Shown piece by piece: positions 1 through 7,833 of a DNA stretch of 12,384 nucleotides (the first letter of the stretch is position 1; every line of letters starts with the position of its first letter). The notes below the pieces were generated by a model. It was not told where the DNA came from. It saw only the letters and a list, made by a program, of their open reading frames with translations, and ran no database searches. Source of the stretch: JBBDIO01 sp040880365 (lineage in GTDB: Bacteria; Chloroflexota; Anaerolineae; Caldilineales; Caldilineaceae); NCBI GenBank assembly GCA_040880365.1, contig JBBDIO010000262.1:1-12384 (forward strand), written 5' to 3'. A program made the translations under genes and the position numbers.

Positions 1-34
1 TCCCATCCCATTCCGCTTCGTGCCCTACCCGTGA
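1..34 (+). CDS. Possible 3' end of an upstream gene (partial)
   Basis: Read from base 2, the first ten codons give PIPFRFVPYP and then a TGA stop at 32-34. Nine of the ten codons end in G or C, as in the real genes of this window, which suggests the tail of a gene whose body lies to the left. Another plus frame also stays open, to a TGA at 49-51, so the choice of frame is uncertain. Nothing can be said about function from ten residues. Confidence 0.3.
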   Translation, partial: PIPFRFVPYP

Positions 35-71
35 ACCAAAGTGATATGTGACTAGGTTCTCAAGTTAGAAA

Positions 72-2408
72 TTGAGGCAAATGGAGCAATTATCAGAACG
101 CCTGGGCACGGTTTCTCTGCAACCGCATGTCCCCGTAGTGGCAGGCAGCATGGGCCAGTGGACGCTGACCCTGACGGTCGGATCCTATGGCATTGATGAG
201 GGCGGCACCATCAAGCTGGCCCAGCGGTTCGCCGCTGATTGGGAAGTGCCCCAGTTCGACCGCCCAGACGCGTCGGGCTATACCACCGTCACCACCAACG
301 GCGCGGCGCGCCTGCGCCCCTATTATCACACCAAGGCCCACGAACGCCCCTGGATGAAATGTCTGGTGATTGACGTCTATGACGGCAGTCTGGCGTCGGG
401 CGATGTAGTCACCATTGTGCTGGGCGACCGCAGCCAGGGTGCGCCCGGTATCCGCGCCCAGACCTTTCAGGAATCGGCCCATGAATTCCGTATTCTGGTC
501 GATCCCACCAATGCCAGCCGTGCGCTGCCTTTGCCTACTTCGCCCAAATTTCCAGTGGTAGCCGGGTCGCCGGTGGCGTTGGTCTGCTTGCTGCCCAGTG
601 AAGCAGAGGTGGGCGCGCCGACGCCGATTTTTGTAAAAGGCGAGGATCAGTGGGGCAATCCCACGCCCGCGCCGGCAGATTTGGCCTTTTCGTGGAAGCC
701 GTTGGCAGACGAAGCCGCATCTGCGGTGCAAATAGCCGCCGGGCAGTGTGTTGCCTATGCACCCGCGCTGGGGCGCGTGCAGGTAGAGGCGCAGACCGAG
801 CGCGGCCTCTTGCGCGCCGCTAGCAATCCGGTGAATTTTGTGGCTGCCCCATCTGCCACGCAGTCTAGCGCACCGCCTGCCTTGCGTCACTGGTGGGGCG
901 ATCTCCATGCCCAGAGCGCAGGCACAGTCGGCACGGGCGATGAAGATGAGTATTTCCGCTTTGGCCGCGATGTGGCGCGCCTGGATTTTGCCAGCCATCA
1001 GGGCAACGATTTTCAGATTGATGATGCGTATTGGCAACATTTGAACGAAACGGTGCGCAAATTTCACCGCGACGGCGAATTCGTGGTCTTTCCCGGCTAT
1101 GAGTGGTCGGCGAACACGCCCGCCGGTGGCGATCGCAACGTGTTTTTCCGCCGCGAAGGCCTGCCGATTATGCGCTCCAGCCATTGGCAGATTCCCCATG
1201 TGGCCGAAGATGTCTACAGTCCGGCCCATCCCGCCGATGAACTTTTTCGGCGCGTGCGCGAACACGTTGCCCCCGAAGATGTGTTGTTGGGTGCGCACGT
1301 GGGGGGACGCTATGCCGACATTCGCCGCTATTTCGATGCCGAGTTGGGTCCTCTGGTAGAGGTGGTTTCGTGCTGGGGCGTGTTCGAGTGGATGTTGGCC
1401 GACGCGTTTGCCGGTGGGCATGTGGTAGGGGTGATGTGCAACAGCGACGGCCACAAAGGACGTCCCGGTGCGGAAGGGCCGGGCGCGGGTGAATTTGGCA
1501 TCCGCGGCGGGCTGACCTGTGTGCTGGCTGCGGAAAAGACGCGCGCGGCGATTTGGGATGCGCTGGCCGCGCGCCACTGTTATGGAACCAGCGGTGCGCG
1601 TATATTGGTGGAGTGGGGCGCACAGGTGCCTACACAGACACCCGCGGGCGCCAGTTATCTCATGGGCGATGTGGTGCCCGGCGCGGTGGATTCGCTGCAT
1701 GTAGCGGCGACGGTGACGGGCTGTGGTCCGCTGGAATCGCTGACGCTCTATGCGGGGATGACGCCGATTAAGACCGTGCGCGCCGCCGCGTTTGGATCGA
1801 CAGAGGGGCAGACAGAGGGGCAGACAGTGGGGCAGGACGCGGCAAGCATATCATCACGCCGGGTGCGGGTGTTGTGGCAAGGCTCGCGTATGCGCGGGCG
1901 AGGCCGGCGCGTCACCTGGGATGGTGAGGTGCGCGTGGTCGGGGCGAAGCTGACCGCTGCGCAGCCGGTGGCTTTTGATTCGTATAGCGATGGTATCGTG
2001 GCGCAGGATGACGCACATGTGCGTTTTCGCAGCGCAACCACCGGCGATCTGGATGGGTTGGATCTGTGGCTCGATGCACCCTCTGCCGGACGGCTGATTT
2101 TTACTTCGACCGCGGGCACCGCCGAATTTGACCTGACCGAACTGGCGCGGGTTGGCGCGGGTAAAACTGTGGATTTTGGCGGGCTGGATATGGCGCTGAC
2201 CGTGCAACGCTATCCCGAAAGCGTGACCGATTTGCGCCTGGAATTGACTCAGACCGTGCGCCCGCCCGCAGACACGCGCACGCCCTATTGGGTCAAGGCG
2301 GTGCAAGTCGATGGTCAGATGGCGTGGGCAAGCCCTATCTATGTGACGGGGACGGCAGAGACAAAAAACCCTGCCAATACCTTTGCCCCACTTTTTATCA
2401 GGGAGTGA
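72..2408 (+). CDS. DUF3604 family protein with PHP-like metal-binding core
   Basis: A 778-residue protein (775 if it starts at ATG 81) of the DUF3604 family, an uncharacterised group that resembles PHP-type metal-dependent phosphoesterases; reaction and substrate are unknown. No signal peptide or membrane segment is visible, so it is probably cytoplasmic. Counting from TTG 72, residues 1-270 look like two beta-rich N-terminal domains. The core starts with WWGDLHAQ (D277, H279) and continues with ASHQGND (H309), PGYEWS (E344), GAHVGGR (H409) and NSDGHKG (D459, H461), a plausible set of metal ligands. The C-terminal part (about 590-778) is beta-rich and ends with the family-like TPYWVKAVQVDG / WASPIYV segment. 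A repetitive TEGQ-TEGQ-TVGQ linker (577-588) separates core and tail. An in-frame stop at 66-68 limits the start to TTG 72 or ATG 81; a GAGG at 74-77 sits very close to the ATG. It overlaps the convergent lipoprotein gene by 11 bases. Family confident, function not. Confidence 0.9.
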   Translation: MRQMEQLSERLGTVSLQPHVPVVAGSMGQWTLTLTVGSYGIDEGGTIKLAQRFAADWEVPQFDRPDASGYTTVTTNGAARLRPYYHTKAHERPWMKCLVIDVYDGSLASGDVVTIVLGDRSQGAPGIRAQTFQESAHEFRILVDPTNASRALPLPTSPKFPVVAGSPVALVCLLPSEAEVGAPTPIFVKGEDQWGNPTPAPADLAFSWKPLADEAASAVQIAAGQCVAYAPALGRVQVEAQTERGLLRAASNPVNFVAAPSATQSSAPPALRHWWGDLHAQSAGTVGTGDEDEYFRFGRDVARLDFASHQGNDFQIDDAYWQHLNETVRKFHRDGEFVVFPGYEWSANTPAGGDRNVFFRREGLPIMRSSHWQIPHVAEDVYSPAHPADELFRRVREHVAPEDVLLGAHVGGRYADIRRYFDAELGPLVEVVSCWGVFEWMLADAFAGGHVVGVMCNSDGHKGRPGAEGPGAGEFGIRGGLTCVLAAEKTRAAIWDALAARHCYGTSGARILVEWGAQVPTQTPAGASYLMGDVVPGAVDSLHVAATVTGCGPLESLTLYAGMTPIKTVRAAAFGSTEGQTEGQTVGQDAASISSRRVRVLWQGSRMRGRGRRVTWDGEVRVVGAKLTAAQPVAFDSYSDGIVAQDDAHVRFRSATTGDLDGLDLWLDAPSAGRLIFTSTAGTAEFDLTELARVGAGKTVDFGGLDMALTVQRYPESVTDLRLELTQTVRPPADTRTPYWVKAVQVDGQMAWASPIYVTGTAETKNPANTFAPLFIRE
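1800..1835 (+). repeat. 12-bp in-frame triplicate repeat (TEGQ linker)
   Basis: Three consecutive copies of a 12-base unit (ACAGAGGGGCAG; the third copy has GTG for GAG) encode TEGQ-TEGQ-TVGQ in the DUF3604 protein. Because the unit is a multiple of three, copy number can change without a frameshift. It lies between the metal-binding core and the C-terminal beta domain, as a flexible linker would. Confidence 0.9.
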
Positions 2409-3267
2409 AATGTGTTACTACAGTTCGGCCCGCAATGGTTACCGCAATGTTCACCTGGTGTCCAGCGGATGGGCGACCGATATTCCGAGAGCACTGAGCC
2501 ACACCCTCCCCATTGGTTGTGCCACTGCATTCAGGCGAAGTGGTCTTGTATCTCCAGATTGCCCGCATTGCCTGACCAGTGGCGGATACGCCATTCACGC
2601 TATAACGAGCATACACCACTACATCCGTGCTAATGGGAGGAGAGGCATTGGATACCCATACGCAAAGCTCGTCCGCTCCAAAAGTTTCGCACCGAACGTT
2701 GGCACCTGCGGGGGGTGGTAGTGGTGGGGCGGCCATAGGTTCTGCGGGCTGTTCTGGTGCCTGTGGCTCGGCCACCGGCTGGATTGGGGCGGGTAGTGCC
2801 GGGTAATCCGTGGTCACCGGCGGATCACCGGGCGCATTGCTAACAAGTGTGCCAAATATCCACGCCCCGGATGCCAGGCGATACCAGTCGCCAGCGGTGT
2901 TGGTGTGGGTTACCTCAAGCGCCTGGCCGGCGGTCACACCGCCTACCACGTCATAGTCCGTACCGGGGCCGCCGCGCAGATTTGCGCTCTGGGCCGCAGT
3001 GGTTACCGGGACAGGGGGCGCACTGGGTTCCTCGATGTCTTGAGTTGCCGGTTCGGGTTGTTGGGCGGTTTCGGGTTGGACGAGCAGCGCAGGCGCGGTT
3101 GTTAGCTCCGCAGTAGGATCTGGCGTTGTGGGGGCTGGGGTGTTGGTAGGAACGAGAATAGGCGCACTGGTGGGCGTATTGGTCGGTTCGGGCGTGGACG
3201 AGGAGCCGCAGCCCGTCAAGGCTAGACTGGCAAGAGTGATGGCAACCAAGTGTAAATAGACTCGCAT
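2398..3267 (-). CDS. SH3-domain lipoprotein with four-cysteine C-terminal domain
   Basis: A 289-residue secreted lipoprotein. The N-terminus is a lipoprotein signal: MR, a hydrophobic stretch (residues 4-16) and a lipobox LTGC ending at C20, so it should be anchored to the outer face of the cytoplasmic membrane. A Thr/Pro/Ala-rich linker (about 21-90) follows. Residues about 92-143 form a bacterial SH3 (SH3b) domain with the typical NLRGGPGTDYDVVGGV and GDWYRL...GAWIFGTLV segments; such domains often bind peptidoglycan or other wall ligands. A second Pro-rich linker (about 144-187) leads to a beta-rich C-terminal domain (190-289) with C193, C202, C247 and C259, which could make two disulfides; I do not recognise this domain. 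The ATG at 3267 is chosen over one 15 codons upstream because it gives a clean signal peptide and has AAAGGA eight bases before it. It lies 280 bases downstream of dnaJ, so it probably has its own promoter. Confidence 0.88.
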   Translation of the reverse strand: MRVYLHLVAITLASLALTGCGSSSTPEPTNTPTSAPILVPTNTPAPTTPDPTAELTTAPALLVQPETAQQPEPATQDIEEPSAPPVPVTTAAQSANLRGGPGTDYDVVGGVTAGQALEVTHTNTAGDWYRLASGAWIFGTLVSNAPGDPPVTTDYPALPAPIQPVAEPQAPEQPAEPMAAPPLPPPAGANVRCETFGADELCVWVSNASPPISTDVVVYARYSVNGVSATGQAMRAIWRYKTTSPECSGTTNGEGVAQCSRNIGRPSAGHQVNIAVTIAGRTVVTHFTP

Positions 3268-3275
3268 GGGGGGAT

Positions 3276-3281
3276 TCCTTT
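3276..3281 (-). promoter_or_regulatory. Ribosome binding site of the lipoprotein gene
   Basis: AAAGGA on the minus strand, eight bases before the ATG at 3267; the spacer includes six C residues directly before the start. It fixes the start at the codon that begins the signal peptide, not at the ATG at 3312. Confidence 0.75.
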
Positions 3282-3381
3282 CAACAATAGCAGCTATCGA
3301 GACTACGTGCATATCTACCGGCTCACGGCAAAACCAGCGTGGTCAGGGGCTACAGTTTTAAGCTTTATTTGGTAACCAACG

Positions 3382-3418
3382 ACCGGGGTGAGTTGACAGA
3401 CCAGCAACTCATCCCGGT
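3382..3418. terminator. Strong stem-loop downstream of dnaJ (terminator-like)
   Basis: Arms ACCGGGGTGAGTTG (3382-3395) and CAACTCATCCCGGT (3405-3418) pair over 14 positions around a nine-base loop. One pair is G-U in a plus-strand transcript and A-C in a minus-strand transcript, so the hairpin is slightly more stable read rightwards. It lies 130 bases past the dnaJ stop. Neither side has a real T tract, so it may be a Rho-assisted terminator, an RNA 3'-end stabiliser or a protein-binding palindrome instead of a classical intrinsic terminator. Confidence 0.5.
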
Positions 3419-3421
3419 AAT

Positions 3422-3547
3422 GTGAATGAGCGTAAACCGGTGCCCCCTCTGGCCCAGCGTCTGGCCGGCAAGCTGCTCGGCGACCAGAGCTACATTGATT
3501 GCCAGAAACTTGAAGCGAATCTACGTCATTATAGTACAAATTACCAG
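3422..3547 (+). other. Coding-like stretch, possible gene remnant or small ORF
   Basis: From GTG 3422 the plus strand reads MNERKPVPPLAQRLAGKLLG, followed by DQSYIDCQKLEANLRHY. The first two dozen codons mostly end in G or C and the peptide is charged and protein-like. The frame then runs without a stop through the complement of dnaJ to 4684, where it is clearly only a shadow. No good ribosome binding site precedes it; the 3382-3418 hairpin ends three bases upstream. It could be the surviving N-terminus of a broken gene, a very short peptide, or chance. I cannot assign a family. Confidence 0.25.
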
Positions 3548-4573
3548 CTACGAAGTTGCCTTTTGGCGCAGGGCGCGCAGTTCTTCGAACAGCTTGCGTT
3601 CTTCTTCGCTGATTTCGGTGGGCATCTGGATTTCCACCTCGGCCAGCAAATCGCCGCGGGTGTCGGGGGAGCGCAACAGGGGCATCCCCAGATTGCGCAG
3701 GCGGAAGGTCTTGCCGTTTTGCGTCCCGGCAGGAATGGTGAGCACGACCGCGCGTTCCAGCGTGGGCACTTCGACTTCGCCGCCCAATACCGCAGTATAG
3801 AAATCTACCGGCACTTTGACGCGCAGATTGTTGCCCTCGCGGCTCAGGGTGGCGTGGGGCTTCACGGTGATCTTGAGGAAGATATCCTCGCCGCCCGCGC
3901 CGCCGCGCATACGCACCCGCGAGCCGGTATCCACACCCTTGGGGATGTTGACTTCCAGCCGTTTGCCGTCTTCGCTTTGCAACATGCGCATTGTCCCGGC
4001 AAAGGCTTCTTCGAGCGTTACCTCGACGGGCGCTTCGAGGGTGGCGGCTTTTTGCGCCGAGCGGGCTTCGCTGCCAAAGCCATAGCGGGGATCGCTGCGC
4101 GGATCGGTGTGCATCTGGCGCGTACGATATTGGGGGCCGGTGGCGCGCCCACCGCCCATACTGGCACCGCCCATATTCCCGCCAAAGAGCGTATCGAAAA
4201 AGGTAGAAAATCCACCCGCGCCGCCAAACATTTGCTCGAATTCTTCGGGCGTAACCGTGCGCGTCTGGCCGCCGCGCCCCGGACGTCCGCCCGGTGTCGC
4301 CCAGCCACCCCAGTCAAAATCTTCGGGCCGTCCGCCGGTGCGGGAATATTGCTCCCACTGCGAGCCGAAGCGGTCATATTTTTTGCGCTTCTCGCCATCG
4401 GACAAGACCGTATAGGCCTCGTTGATTTCTTTGAAACGGCGTTCGGCCTCGGCATTGCCCGGGTTTTTGTCTGGGTGATATTGTTGCGCGAGCTTGCGGA
4501 ACGCGCGTTTAATTTCCTTGTCGTCGGCGTTTTTAGCTACGCCCAGCGTCTCATAATAATCTTTATAGTCCAT
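3548..4573 (-). CDS. dnaJ: DnaJ/CbpA-type J-domain co-chaperone without zinc finger
   Basis: A 341-residue Hsp40 that stimulates the ATPase of DnaK and delivers unfolded clients in the cytoplasm. The J domain is residues 1-70 with the catalytic HPD at 33-35 and the usual basic helix II (KRAFRKLAQQY). A Gly-rich linker (about 79-175) contains the EEFEQMFGG and TFFDTLFGG phenylalanine motifs. The four CxxCxGxG zinc repeats of classical DnaJ are absent. Two C-terminal substrate-binding beta domains follow: 180-255 (VTLEEAFAGT, VNIPKGVDTGSRVRMRG) and 256-320 (PVDFYTAVLGGEVEVPTL, TIPAGTQNGKTFRLRNLGMP), then a charged helix. This makes it a class B (CbpA-like) J-protein of normal length, yet it sits in the dnaK-grpE operon, so it is probably the main partner of this DnaK. 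It is the last gene of the operon, 46 bases after grpE. Confidence 0.97.
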   Translation of the reverse strand: MDYKDYYETLGVAKNADDKEIKRAFRKLAQQYHPDKNPGNAEAERRFKEINEAYTVLSDGEKRKKYDRFGSQWEQYSRTGGRPEDFDWGGWATPGGRPGRGGQTRTVTPEEFEQMFGGAGGFSTFFDTLFGGNMGGASMGGGRATGPQYRTRQMHTDPRSDPRYGFGSEARSAQKAATLEAPVEVTLEEAFAGTMRMLQSEDGKRLEVNIPKGVDTGSRVRMRGGAGGEDIFLKITVKPHATLSREGNNLRVKVPVDFYTAVLGGEVEVPTLERAVVLTIPAGTQNGKTFRLRNLGMPLLRSPDTRGDLLAEVEIQMPTEISEEERKLFEELRALRQKATS

Positions 4574-4619
4574 TTGCGTCTTTCACCCTGCTCGTCTACC
4601 CACCTGTTGTTTCGGCCTG

Positions 4620-5462
4620 CTACCGACTCTGCATACCATTCGCCGCGTTCGCGTTGCCGTCTGGGCCTGGCACATCCTGGCTGATGAGCACGCGTGCCGG
4701 ACGCAACAGCCGTTCGCCTTCGCGATAGCCGGTCTGCACCACCTGTACCACTGTATTGGGCGGCGCGCCTTCTTCGTGAATCTGGCCCATAGCTTCATGG
4801 ATTTCGGGATCGAAGGTTTGCCCCAGCGCGTCGATGGGCTGCACCTGATAGCGTTGCAACGTATCGAGAAACGCGCGCAGCGTCGCTTCAACGTTGCGCA
4901 GGAATTCACGGCCTTCGCCTTCTTGCAAGCTACCGCCGTGGCGAATTGCCAGCTCCAGATGGTCGGCCAACGGCAGCATATCGCGCAGAATCTGGTGACG
5001 CGCCTCGGTGCTTTCGGTCTCGAAACGTTGTTCCCAGCGTTTGCGCAGATTATCAAGTTCGGCCTGGAGACGCAAGTAGCGTTCGCGCCAGGCGGCTATA
5101 TCATTGGGCATATCGTTGGCCGCGCCATCGGCTGTGGGCGCACCCGTGCGTCCGCTTGCCGACTGACCAGAGGCTGCTCGACTGGCGGCCGGGCGCGGGT
5201 CCTGGCTATCGAGTGCGGCCCTGGCCCACATCAATTCGCTTTCCAGGTGTTTCAAATCCGCGCCCTGGCGTTGCAGGGCCTCGTCTTTGATGCCCAGTTC
5301 GCGGTTGGTTTCGGCCAACTGCTTGCGCGCTTTTTCCAGCGCGGCTTTTTGGTCTTGATATGCCTGGGCCAACGCCTGATAATCTTCCAGGGTTGGGCCT
5401 TGCGCGCCGCGCGTGGGCTGCATACGTCGGCGACGACCATAGGGATCTGAAGAATAGAGCAT
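4620..5462 (-). CDS. grpE: GrpE nucleotide exchange factor with N-terminal coiled coil
   Basis: A 280-residue GrpE, the factor that releases ADP from DnaK so that ATP can rebind and the client is let go; it acts in the cytoplasm as a dimer. The core is residues about 122-263: a dimer-forming long helix (IAAWRERYLRLQAELDNLRKR), ADHLELAI, and the beta-wing with the signature FDPEIHEAMGQ (217-227) and VVQTGYREGERLLRPARVLIS. Ahead of it, residues 24-80 form a separate predicted coiled coil (LAQAYQDQKAALEKARKQLA and on), followed by an Ala/Ser/Gly-rich linker (about 86-120). Typical GrpE is near 180-220 residues, so this is long at the N-terminus. The ATG at 5462 is preferred to the one at 5507: GGAAGA lies six bases before it, and the upstream ATG sits inside the 5481-5507 hairpin. 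It follows dnaK by 85 bases. Confidence 0.97.
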   Translation of the reverse strand: MLYSSDPYGRRRRMQPTRGAQGPTLEDYQALAQAYQDQKAALEKARKQLAETNRELGIKDEALQRQGADLKHLESELMWARAALDSQDPRPAASRAASGQSASGRTGAPTADGAANDMPNDIAAWRERYLRLQAELDNLRKRWEQRFETESTEARHQILRDMLPLADHLELAIRHGGSLQEGEGREFLRNVEATLRAFLDTLQRYQVQPIDALGQTFDPEIHEAMGQIHEEGAPPNTVVQVVQTGYREGERLLRPARVLISQDVPGPDGNANAANGMQSR

Positions 5463-5468
5463 AATCGT

Positions 5469-5474
5469 TCTTCC
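5469..5474 (-). promoter_or_regulatory. Ribosome binding site of grpE
   Basis: GGAAGA on the minus strand with a six-base spacer to the ATG at 5462. It lies just after the dnaK-grpE hairpin, so it stays single-stranded when the hairpin forms, and it decides between the two possible grpE starts. Confidence 0.75.
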
Positions 5475-5480
5475 AGAAAG

Positions 5481-5507
5481 ATGGGCGGGGCACCAGGCCC
5501 CGCCCAT
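5481..5507 (-). promoter_or_regulatory. Perfect GC-rich hairpin between dnaK and grpE
   Basis: Arms ATGGGCGGGGC (5481-5491) and GCCCCGCCCAT (5497-5507) are perfectly complementary over 11 bases around a five-base loop. On the minus-strand transcript the stem begins 40 bases after the dnaK stop and is followed by CTTTCT, not a true U tract. Likely roles are partial termination, a processing site, or protection of the dnaK mRNA 3' end, any of which would let dnaK be made in excess over grpE and dnaJ. Confidence 0.7.
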
Positions 5508-5547
5508 TCACACGTTTATCTGTCTTGCATACGGTGCGATATGCGCC

Positions 5548-7467
<1,920 letters not shown>

Positions 7468-7548
7468 AATAACAAAATTCCTTTTTCTTTATTCTATAAT
7501 CCGGAAACAGGGCTGCTTCCGAATGTTCGCCGCTCTGTCTGCTTATGC

Positions 7549-7576
7549 CATCTTCGCGTGTTCATCTTCGCGTGTT
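7549..7576. repeat. Perfect 14-bp tandem repeat upstream of dnaK
   Basis: CATCTTCGCGTGTT occurs twice head to tail (7549-7562 and 7563-7576) with no mismatch; on the dnaK-sense strand it reads AACACGCGAAGATG twice. It lies 82-109 bases before the dnaK start, where a direct-repeat operator could act, but it could also be a simple slippage duplication. Confidence 0.85.
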
Positions 7577-7612
7577 GTCGTGAGTTGTATATCTCTCACT
7601 GCTATCAAAGCC

Positions 7613-7627
7613 AGTTTAGCGTAAACT
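7613..7627. promoter_or_regulatory. Short palindrome upstream of dnaK (possible operator)
   Basis: AGTTTA-GCG-TAAACT is a perfect six-base inverted repeat around three bases, about 150 bases before the dnaK start. Size and shape fit a dimeric regulator site, but it matches no operator I know, including CIRCE. The assignment is inference from symmetry and position. Confidence 0.3.
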
Positions 7628-7689
7628 TGTAAGTGTGGCATATCGAAAACATTAGCGAATTGTTTGAATTTCTCACGCCGCGTCCATAG

Positions 7690-7803
7690 TGCGCATCTAT
7701 ATTGGAGAGGCGTTTGATTTCACTTTCTGTCGCCGCGGCCGAGCTGGCGCTTTTGGCCCCCTATTGGGAAGTCGTGCTGGCGGCGGACTTTTCTGAGGAA
7801 TAA
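7690..7803 (+). pseudogene. Possible C-terminal gene remnant or small ORF (+ strand)
   Basis: After a stop at 7687-7689, one plus-strand frame stays open to TAA 7801-7803. It contains LISLSVAAAELALLAPYWEV and then VLAADFSEE, and many of its codons end in G or C. A TTG at 7714 would give a 30-residue product; GGAGAGG lies only three bases before it. It resembles the tail of a larger protein that has lost its front, but no family is recognisable. A chance frame in G+C-rich DNA cannot be excluded. Confidence 0.22.
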
Positions 7804-7833
7804 GGCTGAACGCGCCGGTCTTGTCGCCGGTCG

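Larger units (their letters stand above)
3268..3547. other. Intergenic region between dnaJ and the lipoprotein gene
   Basis: These 280 bases hold no established gene. They contain a 14-bp stem-loop at 3382-3418, a minus-strand TATAAT at 3533-3528 without a convincing -35 partner, and a coding-like plus-strand stretch from GTG 3422. A 74-codon minus-strand reading frame (3315-3539) has no ribosome binding site I can point to and no family I recognise, so I do not call it a gene. Confidence 0.6.
7468..7833. other. dnaK leader/promoter region, 366 bases without an established gene
   Basis: This gap between res and dnaK must hold the dnaK promoter unless dnaK is read through from the restriction operon. 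I see the dnaK ribosome binding site (7479-7483), a weak stem CGGAA/TTCCG (7502-7506 with 7517-7521), a 14-bp tandem repeat (7549-7576), a short palindrome (7613-7627) and a coding-like plus-strand stretch ending at 7803. No CIRCE element (TTAGCACTC-N9-GAGTGCTAA) is present. A minus-strand TATAGA at 7498-7493 is a possible -10 but has no good -35, so I do not call a promoter. No clear terminator follows res. Confidence 0.7.

Noticed and set aside
93..1700. 535-codon open frame on the minus strand
   Set aside because: It is fully antisense to the DUF3604 gene, whose family motifs are clear. Long antisense frames are expected where codons end in G or C; no recognisable domain.
3268..3312. Upstream start of the lipoprotein gene
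   Set aside because: It would bury the signal peptide behind 15 residues; the ATG at 3267 has a good ribosome binding site and gives a standard lipobox position.
3315..3539. 74-codon minus-strand frame between dnaJ and the lipoprotein gene
   Set aside because: No visible ribosome binding site, no known family, and it competes with other equally coding-like frames in the same interval.
3422..4684. 420-codon plus-strand frame across dnaJ
   Set aside because: Beyond 3547 it is the complement of a well-conserved J-protein gene. Only the first 40 or so codons, outside dnaJ, were kept as a low-confidence observation.
5463..5507. Upstream grpE start (15 extra residues)
   Set aside because: That ATG is the first triplet of a perfect 11-bp hairpin and has no ribosome binding site; the ATG at 5462 has GGAAGA six bases before it.
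7468..7833. CIRCE operator for HrcA upstream of dnaK
   Set aside because: No TTAGCACTC...GAGTGCTAA pair, even allowing a few mismatches; only isolated TTAGCG fragments are present.
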